Source: Parvibaculaceae bacterium PLY_AMNH_Bact1 (GTDB taxonomy: Bacteria > Pseudomonadota > Alphaproteobacteria > Parvibaculales > Parvibaculaceae). From it: 64,000 nucleotides of DNA. Below the pieces are notes generated by a model. The model was not told the origin of the DNA and ran no database searches. It worked only from the letters and a program-made list of their open reading frames with translations. The stretch spans positions 744,001-808,000 of the forward strand of contig CP126168.1 of the NCBI GenBank assembly GCA_032881465.1, read 5' to 3'. Below are positions 35,032 to 45,147 of this stretch, piece by piece; position 1 is the first letter of the stretch; every line of letters begins with the position of its first letter. The position numbers and the translations under genes are program-made.

Positions 35032-37916
35032 CGACAGATTGGGCAAGAGGCTTTGCGGCTGGATGTGTAGCAATATTCCTGAGTCTGGTGATGCTGTCCT
35101 CAGGTTCAGCGCTGGAAGTTGCGCGGGTTGATCCGACATCAGAAAGACTTGATGTCACGGATCTGATCCTGACGCTTTCAGAGAAAGCCGGCCGGCTCGC
35201 GTTAGAAATTGATCAATCTGATGGCGCGGATCCGCAGGAGATGGTGCTCTACGACGGCGCGGAGGATTCGGACGCCGTCTGGGCCGTCCTGGTTCTGCAA
35301 AGCGAAGCGGATATACCCCTGCCGCGAATTTTGACGCTCACATCGGGCTTGGAAAGCCGCGGATTTCTGTGGCCCGCGGCGACACCAGAACCCGTGCACC
35401 GCATTCTCGCATCGGGCGGGCCAGTACCGCTGCGCCTGGCCGCCGATGGACGGAACATCTTCTCGGTAACCTTGCCGCCAAAACAGGAAGTAACGCTCGC
35501 CATTCGCCTCCCGACTGGTGGGCCGCACAGGATTGTCCTTTGGGAACGAGAGTCTCACGCTCGCTACAGTGAGAATTTTGCGCTCATTGCCGGCATTCTG
35601 GTTGGGACGGCGGCGCTGCTCTGCATCTATCTGGCGGGTCTCTTTATGCTGGGGCGAACGGAGCTAGCTAAGCGCGCCTTGGTTTTTGCAGCCGCCTCCT
35701 TCGGTATGGTCCTTTCAAGCATGGGGCTTTTGAGTGGCAACATAGGGCTCGGCGCGCATTGGAGTGGGGCGCTTGCTCTGATCCTGTTTGGCGCAACGCT
35801 TGCTGCTGGACTGCATTATTGGCGACGCGCAATTGAACCAGAAAGCGTAATACCTCAGGCGGCTGACGCTGCGGTGATGCTCGCCTACTTGGCAATTGCC
35901 TCAGGGTTTGTTGCTGTTTTCAGCCATTCATTTTCAGGCTTCCTGCTGAACGTCCTGGCAACGATCGTATTCTTTGGTGGCATAGCGATCACGCTTGTTC
36001 TTGCTTTCCAGGGTGGGCGCCTGGCTGTTCGGCACCTTGGTGCGGCAGCACTTCTTGGTGCGACCCTGTTCACTGGTTTCATCACGGTCCTTGGTAGCGG
36101 TGCCAGTGCGCTGTCTGCACCGATTTTGATTTCCACGCTGCTCCTGGCTGCGCTGGTGATGATTGCAGCCGTGGTAACGCGCCAGGTGCAAATGGCAGCA
36201 ACGAGTACAGATGTGGATGCACTGAGGCGGGAGCAGCGTCACGCCTTTGCTTTGGCGGGGGCTCAACAAGCCATTTGGGATTGGGACATCCTGCAGGACC
36301 GTCTCTATGTTTCTCCTTTGCTTGAGGCGTCTCTTGGACTGTCGGCGGGCGACATTTGTGGGCCGGAGGTTTCCTGGCGTGAGCGGATGCACCCGGAAGA
36401 TCGGGAGACCTATCGTACAGCGCTCAACGCCTACATTGGACGCGGCACAATCTCTTTCGCACTGGAGTTTCGTCTTCAGCACAATGATGCGACCTACCGC
36501 TGGTTCAACCTTCGTGCAAGCTGCCTAGCCGGTGCGGAAGGGTTTGCTGTTCGATGTGTGGGCGTTGTGCGCGACATTACAGACCGAAAACGATCAGAAG
36601 AGCGTCTGTTCCATGACACGGTCCATGATAGCCTGACCGGCTTACCTAACCGACCTTTGTTGCTTGACCGCTTAGGGCGAGCGATTGCCCGGCCGGCACC
36701 TCAAGGCCGTCCGCGCGCGGCCTTGATGATGATCGATATGGATCGATTTAAAGCCGTGAATGACAGTTTGGGCCATGCGGCAGGGGACGGTCTGCTCACG
36801 GCAATTGCGCGCCGCCTCGAACAGGTGGTGCCACGAGCCGAAACGGTTGCACGATTGGGCGGCGATGAATTCTCAATTCTGCTGACTGAGAAGACGGAAC
36901 CCGATGATGTCGCGGCAATGGCTGCTGCAATCAATGACATCCTCTCGCAACCTGTCGATATTAATGGTCAGGAGGTATTCCCGTCCGCCAGCATCGGTGT
37001 TGCCATATGTGAAGACAGCCACGAACGGCCGACGGACCTCTTGAAAGAAGCAGAAATTGCGATGTACCGCGCCAAGCGTTTGGGCAAAGCACGGGTTGAG
37101 ATTTTTGAACCCACCATGCGTCAAGACGCAGACAATCGTTTGCCCATTGAGTCTGACCTCCGTAGGGCGATTGAGCGGGATGAATTGAAGCTTTTCTACC
37201 AACCCATTATGTCGCTCAAGGATGGACGGGTTGCTGGGTTTGAAGCCCTTCTTCGATGGGAACACCCAGAGCAGGGTTTCCTAACGCCTGACGAGTTTAT
37301 TCCCCTCGCCGAAGAGTCCGAACTCATCGTGTTGCTCGGCCGGTATGCTTTGACCACCGCATCGGAAAACCTAGCTGTCTGGCAGAACCTGTTTCCTCTG
37401 CGCAAACCGCTATTTGCAAGCGTCAACGTCTCCAGCCGTCAACTCCTGAGACACGACCTGATCGAGGATGTGGAGCGGGTGCTAAAAGAAACTGAAGTTG
37501 CCGAAGGGTCACTTCGCCTAGAGGTAACCGAGTCTCTCATTATGGCAAACCCGGAGCTGGCATCCCGAATTCTGGCGCGCATCCGAGACCTTGGGGCGGG
37601 TATTTCGTTGGATGATTTTGGGACAGGGCATTCTAGTCTGTCCTATCTTCGCCAGTTCCCCGTCGACACCATCAAGATTGACAAGAGTTTTGTCGACGAC
37701 ATGGGGAAGGGGGAGCAACCACCTGTGATCGTGCGCTCTATTGTCACCATGTCGCAAGATCTTGGGAAATTGGTGGTCGCGGAGGGGGCGGAGACAGCTG
37801 AACAAGTTGAGGAGCTCAAACAGATGGGCTGCGACTATGGTCAGGGTTATGTCTTTGGCCAGCCCATGACGGCTGAAGACACTCTGGAATTTATTGCTCA
37901 TCATTGGCAGGACTGA
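35028..37916 (+). CDS. Membrane sensor with PAS, GGDEF and EAL domains (cyclic-di-GMP turnover)
   Basis: 962 residues. A signal peptide (to about 28) and periplasmic beta-rich sensor region (about 30-180) lead into roughly seven membrane helices (185-385), then PAS (about 398-520), GGDEF (about 530-690) and EAL (about 705-955). GGDEF is intact near residue 610 (RLGGDEFS). The EAL site is also intact: EALLRW near 738, [24 protein letters not shown] and GQGYVFG. The sixth motif reads VAEGAE rather than the usual VAEGVE. Both synthesis and hydrolysis are possible; which dominates cannot be inferred. The layout resembles 7TMR-DISM sensors. Confidence 0.93.
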   Translation: MTTDWARGFAAGCVAIFLSLVMLSSGSALEVARVDPTSERLDVTDLILTLSEKAGRLALEIDQSDGADPQEMVLYDGAEDSDAVWAVLVLQSEADIPLPRILTLTSGLESRGFLWPAATPEPVHRILASGGPVPLRLAADGRNIFSVTLPPKQEVTLAIRLPTGGPHRIVLWERESHARYSENFALIAGILVGTAALLCIYLAGLFMLGRTELAKRALVFAAASFGMVLSSMGLLSGNIGLGAHWSGALALILFGATLAAGLHYWRRAIEPESVIPQAADAAVMLAYLAIASGFVAVFSHSFSGFLLNVLATIVFFGGIAITLVLAFQGGRLAVRHLGAAALLGATLFTGFITVLGSGASALSAPILISTLLLAALVMIAAVVTRQVQMAATSTDVDALRREQRHAFALAGAQQAIWDWDILQDRLYVSPLLEASLGLSAGDICGPEVSWRERMHPEDRETYRTALNAYIGRGTISFALEFRLQHNDATYRWFNLRASCLAGAEGFAVRCVGVVRDITDRKRSEERLFHDTVHDSLTGLPNRPLLLDRLGRAIARPAPQGRPRAALMMIDMDRFKAVNDSLGHAAGDGLLTAIARRLEQVVPRAETVARLGGDEFSILLTEKTEPDDVAAMAAAINDILSQPVDINGQEVFPSASIGVAICEDSHERPTDLLKEAEIAMYRAKRLGKARVEIFEPTMRQDADNRLPIESDLRRAIERDELKLFYQPIMSLKDGRVAGFEALLRWEHPEQGFLTPDEFIPLAEESELIVLLGRYALTTASENLAVWQNLFPLRKPLFASVNVSSRQLLRHDLIEDVERVLKETEVAEGSLRLEVTESLIMANPELASRILARIRDLGAGISLDDFGTGHSSLSYLRQFPVDTIKIDKSFVDDMGKGEQPPVIVRSIVTMSQDLGKLVVAEGAETAEQVEELKQMGCDYGQGYVFGQPMTAEDTLEFIAHHWQD

Positions 37917-37995
37917 AGCACCTTCAACGAAACGCGCAGATTTTTGCTGTTCGAAATTGCGACTAAACAAAGAGTGAGCGATAGGTCAGCCGCAG

Positions 37996-38027
37996 CCTGT
38001 CAGGCGTGGCCTGCATCCCCTGACAGG
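37996..38027. repeat. Inverted repeat at the algH-like gene end
   Basis: CCTGTCAGG (37996-38004) and CCTGACAGG (38019-38027) are exact complements with a 14-base loop, spanning the stop codon of the minus-strand gene. No T-run follows, so a role as terminator is unsure. The 83-base convergent gap between the GGDEF-EAL gene and this point has nothing else. Confidence 0.45.
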
Positions 38028-38626
38028 AATGAAATATCGACACCAAGTTTTGCCAGTGCCTGATCATATTTGGCATCGACGTCATCGCCAAAAAGAAGCT
38101 CGTCATCAGCCTCGCAATGGAGCCAGCCATTCGCCTGGATCTCGTGTTCCAACTGACCGGGTGCCCAGCCAGCATACCCAAGCGCAAGCATGGCTTTATG
38201 AGGTCCAGCGCCACGGGCAATGGCTTTAAGAACATCGACCGTCGCTGTCATGGAAATATGGTCAGAGATCGGGAGTGTGGCATTGTCTTGATGATAGTCG
38301 TGACTGTGAAGCACAAAACCCCGTCCCGCTTCGACAGGACCGCCTTGAAGCACCGGGACAGCGGGGGCACTTGCCCCCTCACCAACGCTGCCAGTACTCT
38401 GGATGTCCAGCTGCTCTAGCAACTCCGGAAACTCGATCGACGGCGCCACCTTGTTGACGATTAAACCCATGGCGCCCTCGTCGCTGTGGGCGCACATATA
38501 GATCAGAGTGCGCGCAAAGCGGTCATCCCCCATTGTTGGCATGGCAATGAGCATTTTGCCTTCCAGATACTGGTCGGCATCAGATCCATTGGACGGCGTG
38601 ATTGGCGGGTCATTTTCGGGCGTCAT
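38000..38626 (-). CDS. YqgE/AlgH family protein
   Basis: 208 residues. The family signature is present: [39 protein letters not shown], then [18 protein letters not shown], and [15 protein letters not shown]. The family (UPF0301) has no agreed function; AlgH was named from alginate regulation in Pseudomonas. The N-terminal 20 residues are polar and variable. It is divergent from the DsbD-N protein gene. Confidence 0.93.
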   Translation of the reverse strand: MTPENDPPITPSNGSDADQYLEGKMLIAMPTMGDDRFARTLIYMCAHSDEGAMGLIVNKVAPSIEFPELLEQLDIQSTGSVGEGASAPAVPVLQGGPVEAGRGFVLHSHDYHQDNATLPISDHISMTATVDVLKAIARGAGPHKAMLALGYAGWAPGQLEHEIQANGWLHCEADDELLFGDDVDAKYDQALAKLGVDISFLSGDAGHA

Positions 38627-38792
38627 ATGTATATGCTACTTGTTCTGGGGGCATCGCCTCAAGTCCTCAGCGTTTGGATGGAACTCTTTGAGGTCACGCT
38701 AAAGTGTCTGGGATGAGAGCGGAGAAGGTTCTATCTGATTTCAGCTCCGCCAGTATGATTGATGGCGGAAAACAGGAACCAGGAGCAGAAAC

Positions 38793-39647
38793 GTGCGGCA
38801 GCGATCCCTATGGATTGTGACAGGTTTGCTGGCCTTTTTCGGGCTGGCGGCACTGCTTTTTTTTAGCCAGCGCGGGCCTTCTGGTCCCATGCCCGAGCTT
38901 GCAGGTGAGTGGAACACGGGTGTGTCCGTCGCGACGCGCCTTGAAAGTGCACAATCTGCGGTCGGTGAAGGTCGTGTCGCTGCAGCACTCCATATGACGC
39001 TCGACCCTGGTTGGAAAACCTATTGGCGGGTTCCAGGCGACAGCGGTCTTGCACCAATGTTTAGCTGGTCAGGGTCGAAGAATGTGCAAGCGATTGAGTT
39101 GTTGTGGCCGACGCCCGAAGCTTTTGATGAGCTTGGTGAACGCTTCTATGGCTACAAGGGTGATGTGCTGTGGCCACTGCGCATAACCGCTCAGGATCCC
39201 GACCAAGCGATTGATTTGTCTCTCAAGCTGGATTTTGGCGTTTGCTCTGACGTCTGTATGCCGACAAGCATTCGAAGCAGCTTAAGCATCCCCGCCGGGG
39301 AGGCTGGGCCAACAACGCATGCTGACCTTATTGAGGTCTTCACTAGTCAGGTGCCAGTCCGCGTCAGTGATGCGGACTTGAGAGCAGCGGTGCGCCTCGC
39401 GAACATCAAAGGATATCGCGCAGAACTAGATATTTCATTGGCTGGTCAGGAAGTCTTGCCTTCAATCATTGTGGCGTCGGGACTGAAGGGTGTGTATCTC
39501 GGCGCGTCACGCCCCGACGACGGAAACAGGTTCCTGCTGCCGCTTGAGGCAAATGACCCCGAAAAACTTAGGGGCAAACCCGTCAGTCTACTGCTCCTCT
39601 ATGAGGATGGCAGACCCGGCATCGAAGGCGCATTTTTAATCGAATAA
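38793..39647 (+). CDS. DsbD N-terminal-domain protein
   Basis: 284 residues from a GTG at 38793 (AGGAG, seven-base spacing). A membrane-anchoring N-terminal helix (IVTGLLAFFGLAALLFF) is followed by a periplasmic domain like the DsbD alpha domain, with PGWKTYWRVPGDSGLAP and LDFGVCSDVCMPT, whose two cysteines are placed as in DsbD. No transmembrane or thioredoxin portion follows, so this is a stand-alone version that probably accepts reducing equivalents in the periplasm. A peroxiredoxin gene follows on the same strand. Confidence 0.85.
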   Translation: MRQRSLWIVTGLLAFFGLAALLFFSQRGPSGPMPELAGEWNTGVSVATRLESAQSAVGEGRVAAALHMTLDPGWKTYWRVPGDSGLAPMFSWSGSKNVQAIELLWPTPEAFDELGERFYGYKGDVLWPLRITAQDPDQAIDLSLKLDFGVCSDVCMPTSIRSSLSIPAGEAGPTTHADLIEVFTSQVPVRVSDADLRAAVRLANIKGYRAELDISLAGQEVLPSIIVASGLKGVYLGASRPDDGNRFLLPLEANDPEKLRGKPVSLLLLYEDGRPGIEGAFLIE

Positions 39648-39746
39648 GGATGTGGCTGACGCTGGCACTTTCTGTGCCGCCACGCTTTAATGACCATCAA
39701 CAAGGGCGGAGATCGCTCACTCAAAAACCCGACAGCTGGAGGTACC

Positions 39747-40232
39747 ATGACAATCAAAGTTGGCGATAAGCTGCCTGACGCAACCCTGATGCACATGACA
39801 GATAAAGGCCCAACGCCTGTAAAAACATCAGAGCTATTTGCAGGAAAAAAAGTTGTGCTTTTCGCACTTCCAGGGGCTTTCACCCCAACCTGCTCAAATC
39901 AGCACCTCCCTGGTTTTGTCCAGAAAGCCGGTGATCTTGGCAGGAAGGGTGTTGATCTGATTGCCTGTCTTTCGGTGAACGACGCATTCGTTATGGACGC
40001 TTGGGGTAAAACCCAAGGCGCTGATGACAAGGTGATGATGTTAGGCGATGGCAATGGCGACTTTACAGAAGCCGTGGGTCTTGGGTTTGACGGATCAGGT
40101 TTTGGCATGGGAACGCGCAGTCTGCGTTATTCAATGCTGATTGAAGATGGTGTTCTGAAATCTCTCAATCAGGAAGAAAATCCCGGGGAGGCAAAAGTCT
40201 CCGGCGCGGATCATATGCTGACCCTCGTCTAA
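39747..40232 (+). CDS. Peroxiredoxin (Prx5/redoxin type)
   Basis: 161 residues from the ATG at 39747, preceded by GGAGGT. The peroxidatic cysteine lies in PGAFTPTCSNQHLPGF, the atypical 2-Cys/Prx5 signature, and FGMGTRSLRYSMLIEDG completes the active-site end. It reduces hydrogen peroxide and alkyl peroxides in the cytoplasm. A strong bidirectional terminator follows, separating it from rnhA. Confidence 0.94.
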   Translation: MTIKVGDKLPDATLMHMTDKGPTPVKTSELFAGKKVVLFALPGAFTPTCSNQHLPGFVQKAGDLGRKGVDLIACLSVNDAFVMDAWGKTQGADDKVMMLGDGNGDFTEAVGLGFDGSGFGMGTRSLRYSMLIEDGVLKSLNQEENPGEAKVSGADHMLTLV

Positions 40233-40256
40233 GACTGAGACGATACGTTGAAATTA

Positions 40257-40288
40257 GAAAAGCCGCTGTGAATCAGCGGCTTTTTTTC
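40257..40288. terminator. Bidirectional intrinsic terminator between peroxiredoxin and rnhA
   Basis: AGCCGCTG (40261-40268) pairs with CAGCGGCT (40274-40281) around TGAAT, with a T7 run on the plus side and an A4 run in front that serves the minus strand. It fits both convergent genes. Confidence 0.9.
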
Positions 40289-40295
40289 TGCCTAC

Positions 40296-40742
40296 CTAAG
40301 ATTTATAGGGGGCCATACCTTGCCGGGCGAGCTCATCAGCGCGCTCATTCTCCGTATGGCCGCTGTGCCCCTTCACCCAATGCCATTCGACATCATGGGG
40401 CTTCATCGCCTCTTCTAGCAGCTGCCAGAGGTCGGCATTCTTGACCGGCTTCTTGGCCGCCGTGCGCCAGCCATTGCGCTTCCAGTTTGTAATCCACTTA
40501 GTGATGCCGTCTTTCAGGTAGGTCGAATCTGTGTGGAGGCGGACTTTGGTTGGTTTCTTGAGTGCTTGAAATGCCTGGATTGCCGCAAGCATTTCCATGC
40601 GGTTGTTGGTCGTCTCCATTTCGCCACCGCAAATTTCCTTCTCCTCGCCATTGCAAAGCATCAGGGCACCCCAGCCGCCGGGTCCGGGGTTTCCGGAGCA
40701 TGCGCCATCTGTGTAGATATCAACAGTCATGGAGGTGGTCAT
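40296..40742 (-). CDS. rnhA: Ribonuclease HI
   Basis: 148 residues. The catalytic carboxylates are visible: [34 protein letters not shown] and ENERADELA, and the basic handle KRNGWRT is present. It removes RNA from RNA-DNA hybrids. Start at 40742 ([10 protein letters not shown]) or 40730. It follows thrB by three bases on the minus strand and is probably co-transcribed with it and ispH. Confidence 0.97.
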   Translation of the reverse strand: MTTSMTVDIYTDGACSGNPGPGGWGALMLCNGEEKEICGGEMETTNNRMEMLAAIQAFQALKKPTKVRLHTDSTYLKDGITKWITNWKRNGWRTAAKKPVKNADLWQLLEEAMKPHDVEWHWVKGHSGHTENERADELARQGMAPYKS

Positions 40743-40745
40743 AGC

Positions 40746-41711
40746 TTATACATCAAGCCCGTAAGCAGCAGGCGATGTGACGTCTTGGTGAAAACGCATC
40801 TGTGTTAGACATTCCTTCGGATTTTTTGGTCGAACCAACGCGCCCTCCGGCGTATTGATCCAATCATAGGTTCGCGTCAGCAAAAACCGGAGCGCGCTGC
40901 CGCGCGCCATAATGGGCAGAGCGGCGAGCTCTTGCCCATTGAGCGGACGTATCCGCGTGTAGGATTGCAACATGGCCCGTGCTTTAGAGATATTGAAGGC
41001 GCCGTCATATTCAAAACACCAGGCATTCAGGCAGATCGCCAGGTCATAGACCAGAGCGTCATTGCACGCGAAGTAGAAGTCGATAAAGCCAGACAGTTTG
41101 TTCTGAACGAAAAACACATTATCCGGAAACAGGTCCGCGTGGATTATCCCGGAGGGCAGGTCCGACGGCCAGTTGGCATCAAAAAAGTCGAGTTCCTGTT
41201 CAATCTCTTGGGCGAGGCCAGAAATGGCCTCATCGGCACGGCCGTCGCAGGTTTCATAAAGCGGGCGCCAGCCAGAGACCGACAGAGCATTCGGGCGCGT
41301 CAACTCAAAATTACTGCCGGCAAGATGCATGCGCGCAAGACCTGCGCCGAGCTCACCACAATGTTTGGGTTGTGGTTTGCGCGGCCAGATGCCCTCAAGA
41401 AAGGAGACGATGGCAGCCGGACGACCAGCCAGCGTGCCCAGCATGTCGCCAGACTTCTGAAGAATTGGCGTCGGGCAGGGGAAACCCTGCGCAGCCAGGT
41501 GGTTCATCAACCCCAGAAAAAAGGGGAGGTCCTCTACATTCGTGCGCTTCTCATACAGCGTCAGAATGTAGCTGCCTGCTTCTGTATGAAGCAGGTAGTT
41601 TGAGTTCTCAACGCCTTCAGCAATGCCCTTGAAAGAGAGCAAGCCACCGATGTCATAGAGATCGAGAAACGCTGAGAGCGCTTGGTCGTCAACTTCTGTA
41701 TAAACAGCCAT
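40746..41711 (-). CDS. thrB: Homoserine kinase, type II
   Basis: 321 residues with an aminoglycoside-phosphotransferase-like fold, different from E. coli ThrB. The catalytic loop is [13 protein letters not shown] and the metal motif is [11 protein letters not shown]. It phosphorylates homoserine ahead of threonine synthase. It sits between ispH and rnhA with three-base gaps, a conserved alphaproteobacterial set. Only a distant thrC is found in this window. Confidence 0.95.
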   Translation of the reverse strand: MAVYTEVDDQALSAFLDLYDIGGLLSFKGIAEGVENSNYLLHTEAGSYILTLYEKRTNVEDLPFFLGLMNHLAAQGFPCPTPILQKSGDMLGTLAGRPAAIVSFLEGIWPRKPQPKHCGELGAGLARMHLAGSNFELTRPNALSVSGWRPLYETCDGRADEAISGLAQEIEQELDFFDANWPSDLPSGIIHADLFPDNVFFVQNKLSGFIDFYFACNDALVYDLAICLNAWCFEYDGAFNISKARAMLQSYTRIRPLNGQELAALPIMARGSALRFLLTRTYDWINTPEGALVRPKNPKECLTQMRFHQDVTSPAAYGLDV

Positions 41712-41714
41712 GGC

Positions 41715-42683
41715 CTATGCCTGCCCACTTAACGCACGGGGCAGTTTAAACTGAACGCGCTCGCGGTTCACGGTGACTGGTTTGACAGTGACTGCATAGC
41801 GGGCTTTGAACGCGTCGATCACCTCATCCACCAATACCTCTGGCGCAGACGCACCAGCAGTGATCCCTACACTTGTAACACCCGCAAACGCTGTCCAATC
41901 AATATCGTCGGCGCGTTGAACAAGAAAAGACCTCGGGCATCCCGCTCGCTCGGCAACTTCTACGAGCCGCATTGAGTTGGAGGAGTTTGGCGCGCCAATC
42001 ACAATCACCGCATCACTGTCTGGCGCAATAGCCTTGACTGCTGCCTGCCGATTGGTGGTGGCGTAGCAGATATCTTCCTTATGCGGGCCGACAATAGACG
42101 GGAACCGACGCGTGAGCACCGCGACAATTGCGGCCGTGTCATCGACCGAGAGTGTTGTCTGGGTAATGAACGCCAACCGATCCGGGTCTTTTGGGGTGAG
42201 CGTTTCAGCATCTTCAATCGTTTCGATAAGCGTCACGGCATCATCTGGCAACTGGCCCATTGTCCCGATCACTTCGGGGTGGCCCGCATGGCCGATAAGG
42301 AGAATTTCGCGGTTGGCCTCGAAATGCCTCTCGGCCTCAACATGGACCTTTGACACGAGAGGGCATGTCGCATCGAAATAAGACAGTCCGCGCGCTTCTG
42401 CATTTGCAGGAACGGCTTTCGGGACACCGTGGGCAGAAAAGATCACATGAGCGTCGTCTGGAACTTCATCCAATTCTTCAACAAAGATGGCACCTTGGGC
42501 CTCGAGATTTTCAACAACAAATCGGTTGTGAACAATTTCATGGCGCACATAGACCGGGGCACCGTATTTCTCGATCGCCCGCTCTACGATCTGGATCGCT
42601 CGGTCAACACCCGCGCAGAAGCCGCGAGGTTCCGCGACCAGTACTGTCAGGGGTCGGATGGGGATGTCTGGTGCTGCACTCAC
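41715..42683 (-). CDS. ispH: 4-hydroxy-3-methylbut-2-enyl diphosphate reductase
   Basis: About 322 residues from a GTG at 42683. Three cluster cysteines are visible in [21 protein letters not shown] and ERAGCPRSF; the substrate-binding [14 protein letters not shown] follows the second. It makes IPP and DMAPP in the last MEP-pathway step. The open frame extends to 42821, but that stretch is built from a palindromic repeat and reads as non-conserved residues, so it is treated as leader. The ribosome-binding site before the GTG is weak. Confidence 0.92.
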   Translation of the reverse strand: MSAAPDIPIRPLTVLVAEPRGFCAGVDRAIQIVERAIEKYGAPVYVRHEIVHNRFVVENLEAQGAIFVEELDEVPDDAHVIFSAHGVPKAVPANAEARGLSYFDATCPLVSKVHVEAERHFEANREILLIGHAGHPEVIGTMGQLPDDAVTLIETIEDAETLTPKDPDRLAFITQTTLSVDDTAAIVAVLTRRFPSIVGPHKEDICYATTNRQAAVKAIAPDSDAVIVIGAPNSSNSMRLVEVAERAGCPRSFLVQRADDIDWTAFAGVTSVGITAGASAPEVLVDEVIDAFKARYAVTVKPVTVNRERVQFKLPRALSGQA

Positions 42684-42741
42684 GTCTGTCGGTCTGCTTT
42701 CTTGCGAGGCGGCGCATGTGGCCGCGCGGGCGGTTCGTAAA

Positions 42742-42784
42742 GCATTTCCAGGATAGGCGAAAGCACTTATCCGCCCGGAAATGC
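42742..42784. repeat. Palindromic repeat, GCRTTTCC family (copy 1)
   Basis: GCATTTCC and GGAAATGC are complementary outer arms at 42742-42749 and 42777-42784; the inner arms GGATA / TATCC form a second stem. The same design is found at 53157-53200 and 62209-62253. It lies in the leader of ispH. Confidence 0.7.
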
Positions 42785-42800
42785 GACAAAAGATATCCTT

Positions 42801-42839
42801 AGAGCGGTTTTCTGATTCCATGTGAAACAGAACCGCTCT
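42801..42839. repeat. Palindromic repeat, AGAGCGGTT family
   Basis: AGAGCGGTT (42801-42809) and AACCGCTCT (42831-42839) are exact complements, extended by TCTG / CAGA. The same element, with arms CAGAACCGCTC / GAGCGGTTCTG, is at 62266-62294, also next to a GCRTTTCC-type repeat. Similar sequences are common between genes in alphaproteobacteria. The whole 310-base spacer between ispH and the lipoprotein gene otherwise shows no clear feature. Confidence 0.7.
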
Positions 42840-42993
42840 AAAGTGCCCAAAGTCTCACAACCCTTTGATTTCAAGGGATTCTGTGGGGCAGGCACGCTTC
42901 GGTCGATTAGTCGGTAATAGAGGATGCGCGCCTTGTAAAGTCAAGACGGAGGCCTTATCCGAGGTCCTCTACCATGTCAGGAGCAGTCAACCA

Positions 42994-43554
42994 ATGATGC
43001 GGGCCATACAAGAGAAATTCCATGCACTCAGAGTGTTGTTTGTGGGCATGGGCATAATCGGGCTGCTATCTGCCTGTGCCTCCGAGGCCCAAGTCGAACT
43101 TGAACAAGCGCTGCCTTGCCCTGGGGTTGGTATTCTTGGTGGAACGGAAAATCTGACATCGTTTTCAGGGGCAGGAAATGACATCACGGACATAGCGCTC
43201 ACCGCTGAGTTGGAGCGGGTTGTAAGCCGGTGCGAATACGACATTGACGATGGCATTATCTATGTTGACCTGGCCGTTCGCGGTGTAGCGGAAATCGGTC
43301 CAGCGGCCGCCAGTCGTGAGGTCACGGTGCCCATGTTTATTGCGCTGACGGAAATTAATTCACGGGTCCTGCGGAAAGACACATTTCTTCTGCCTTTGAC
43401 GTTTGAAGGCAATCAGCGCACGACACGCTTCATCCATACGATTGAAGAAACCAAGGTGCCCTATGTCGCCCGGATCGACGGGTCAGCCTATGAGATTCTT
43501 GTCGGATTTCAGCTGACACCAGAGGAACTCGCTTACAACAAGCGTGACCGCTGA
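42994..43554 (+). CDS. Putative outer-membrane lipoprotein
   Basis: 186 residues from the ATG at 42994, with AGGAG ten bases upstream. A lipoprotein signal peptide ends in the lipobox LLSAC (C28). The mature part has a beta-rich pattern with two more cysteines and no family that I recognise; ITDIALTAELERVVSRCEYD and TFEGNQRTTRFIHTIEETKV are the most structured parts. Ser after Asp-free +2 position would favour outer-membrane sorting. It lies upstream of the glycine riboswitch on the same strand; no functional link is evident. Confidence 0.8.
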   Translation: MMRAIQEKFHALRVLFVGMGIIGLLSACASEAQVELEQALPCPGVGILGGTENLTSFSGAGNDITDIALTAELERVVSRCEYDIDDGIIYVDLAVRGVAEIGPAAASREVTVPMFIALTEINSRVLRKDTFLLPLTFEGNQRTTRFIHTIEETKVPYVARIDGSAYEILVGFQLTPEELAYNKRDR

Positions 43555-43632
43555 GGCGCTGCCTGTCTATCCATCTGGAATCCTTAGGGAATCTGGGCTG
43601 ATATCTGGCGTTTTTTCTTGGGCGTCCAGCGA

Positions 43633-43660
43633 TTGACTCTCAATCGCCCCCACCTATTAT
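43633..43660 (+). promoter_or_regulatory. Promoter of the glycine cleavage operon
   Basis: TTGACT (43633-43638) and TATTAT (43655-43660) are 16 bases apart, close to the sigma-70 consensus. The predicted start point about seven bases further lies just before the glycine riboswitch, as expected. Confidence 0.75.
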
Positions 43661-43677
43661 CCCTATCACCAACGACC

Positions 43678-43875
43678 CTCGCGGGAGAGTTCAGGATGCT
43701 GCAAGGCAATCCTGACGCCGAAGGAGCAACCGCCCCGGAAACTCTCAGGCAACCGGACCGCGAGAAGAGGACACTCTGGAAAGTAGGCGCGTAGCGATGC
43801 GGGTCTCACCCAAGGGGATAAGCCAGCCAACAATATTGGCTCGGTGAAATCTCTCAGGTTCACACGACAGAGGGG
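43678..43875 (+). ncRNA. Tandem glycine riboswitch upstream of gcvT
   Basis: Two consecutive glycine aptamers. In the first, P1 is formed by CTCGCGG (43678-43684) and CCGCGAG (43758-43764), enclosing GGGAGAGTTC, CGCCGAAGGAGCAA and GGAAACTCTCAGGCA. In the second, CTCTG (43774-43778) pairs with CAGAG (43868-43872) around TCTGGAAAG, ACCCAAGGGGATAAG and GGTGAAATCTCTCAGG. These are the canonical riboswitch signatures. Glycine binding would permit expression of the cleavage system; the first codons of gcvT are about 50 bases downstream. No clear intrinsic terminator is seen, so control of translation initiation is possible. Confidence 0.95.
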
Positions 43876-43924
43876 GCGCGAGCGGCGCATATTGCGCCGG
43901 CTGGCCGCTGACGAATCGTGTTGA

Positions 43925-45100
43925 ATGAAAGTGTCCATGGGGACCCAAACGACAGAAGACTTATTGAAGACACCGTTGCACGGCCTTCATGTTGAACTCG
44001 GCGCAAAGATGGTGCCGTTCGCTGGCTATGACATGCCTGTCCAATACAAATTGGGCGTGCTGGGAGAGCACCTCCACACGCGGAACAAAGCAGGCTTGTT
44101 CGATGTGTCCCATATGGGCCCGGCATTTCTGAAATGCACAGATGAGAGCCTAACAGGCGATGCCGCGCATGAGGCCGTTGCAGAGGCGCTCGAGACGCTG
44201 ATCCCCGGCGATATCAAAGGTCTTGCCCCTGGGCAGATGCGTTATACGCAATTGCTCAATGACAATGGTGGCATCATGGACGATCTCATGGTGACCCGCT
44301 CTCGCCAGCCTGACGCTCAGGGCATGTTGTTTCTGGTCGTCAATGCGGGCTGTAAGGAAAACGATTTTCGACATATCGAAGAGAAGCTGGCTGGTAGGGC
44401 TAAGTTGAATCGGATTGATCAAGAGCGGTCCCTTTTGGCTCTTCAGGGACCTGAGGCTGCGAATGTGCTTGCCCGCTTTGTGCCTGAAGCGAATGACCTT
44501 GGGTTCATGGAGTTGCGCCGAGTGGAGATTGAGGGAGAGCGTGCGCTCATCACCCGGTCTGGATATACCGGTGAAGATGGATATGAAATCTGCGTTATGA
44601 ATGGCGTGGCTGAAGCGTTCGCTCGCAAACTTCTGGCTGAACAGGAAGTTGAGCCGATCGGCCTTGGTGCCCGGGATTCACTGCGGCTTGAGGCCGGGCT
44701 TTGTCTTTATGGCCACGACATTGACGAGACCACAACCCCTGTCGAAGCGGCCCTTACCTGGTCGATCGGAAAACGCCGTCGAGAAGAAGGTGGGTTTCCT
44801 GGCGCACAAAAAATTCTGGGTCAGATTGCAGACGGCGCCCCGCGCAAGCGGGTCGGTATTCGTCCGGAAGGAAAAGGTCCGGCGCGTGAGGGAACAGAAG
44901 TCGTCGATACAAATGGAAACGTTATTGGAACTGTGACCAGCGGCGGTTTCGGACCCACTGCCAATGCACCTGTTGCTATGGGCTATGTGACCAAGGAATT
45001 CGCGAAAAAGGGAACGCCACTCACGCTGATGGTTCGCGGCAAACCGCGGGCAGCGGAAGTGGTTGCCATGCCGTTCATTGAAAAGAGATATCGCAAATAA
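43925..45100 (+). CDS. gcvT: Glycine cleavage system T protein (aminomethyltransferase)
   Basis: 391 residues. GcvT transfers the methylene group from the aminomethyl-lipoyl H protein to tetrahydrofolate. The N-terminal TPLHGLHVELGAKMVPFAGYDMPVQY, the folate-site stretch LFDVSHMGPAF and the C-terminal GTVTSGGFGPTANAPVAMGYV are standard. Start at 43925 or at the ATG at 43937 (MGTQTTEDLL). First gene of a riboswitch-controlled operon. Confidence 0.96.
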   Translation: MKVSMGTQTTEDLLKTPLHGLHVELGAKMVPFAGYDMPVQYKLGVLGEHLHTRNKAGLFDVSHMGPAFLKCTDESLTGDAAHEAVAEALETLIPGDIKGLAPGQMRYTQLLNDNGGIMDDLMVTRSRQPDAQGMLFLVVNAGCKENDFRHIEEKLAGRAKLNRIDQERSLLALQGPEAANVLARFVPEANDLGFMELRRVEIEGERALITRSGYTGEDGYEICVMNGVAEAFARKLLAEQEVEPIGLGARDSLRLEAGLCLYGHDIDETTTPVEAALTWSIGKRRREEGGFPGAQKILGQIADGAPRKRVGIRPEGKGPAREGTEVVDTNGNVIGTVTSGGFGPTANAPVAMGYVTKEFAKKGTPLTLMVRGKPRAAEVVAMPFIEKRYRK

Positions 45101-45147
45101 GGTGAGCCCAAACGGCACACGAGAATTGATAATGGGGATTGAGAATT

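Noticed and set aside
40932-41603. 223-codon plus-strand frame antisense to thrB
   Set aside because: The minus strand encodes a full homoserine kinase with catalytic loop; the plus-strand frame is its shadow.
43666-43938. 90-codon minus-strand frame over the gcv leader
   Set aside because: The region folds as a canonical tandem glycine riboswitch on the plus strand.
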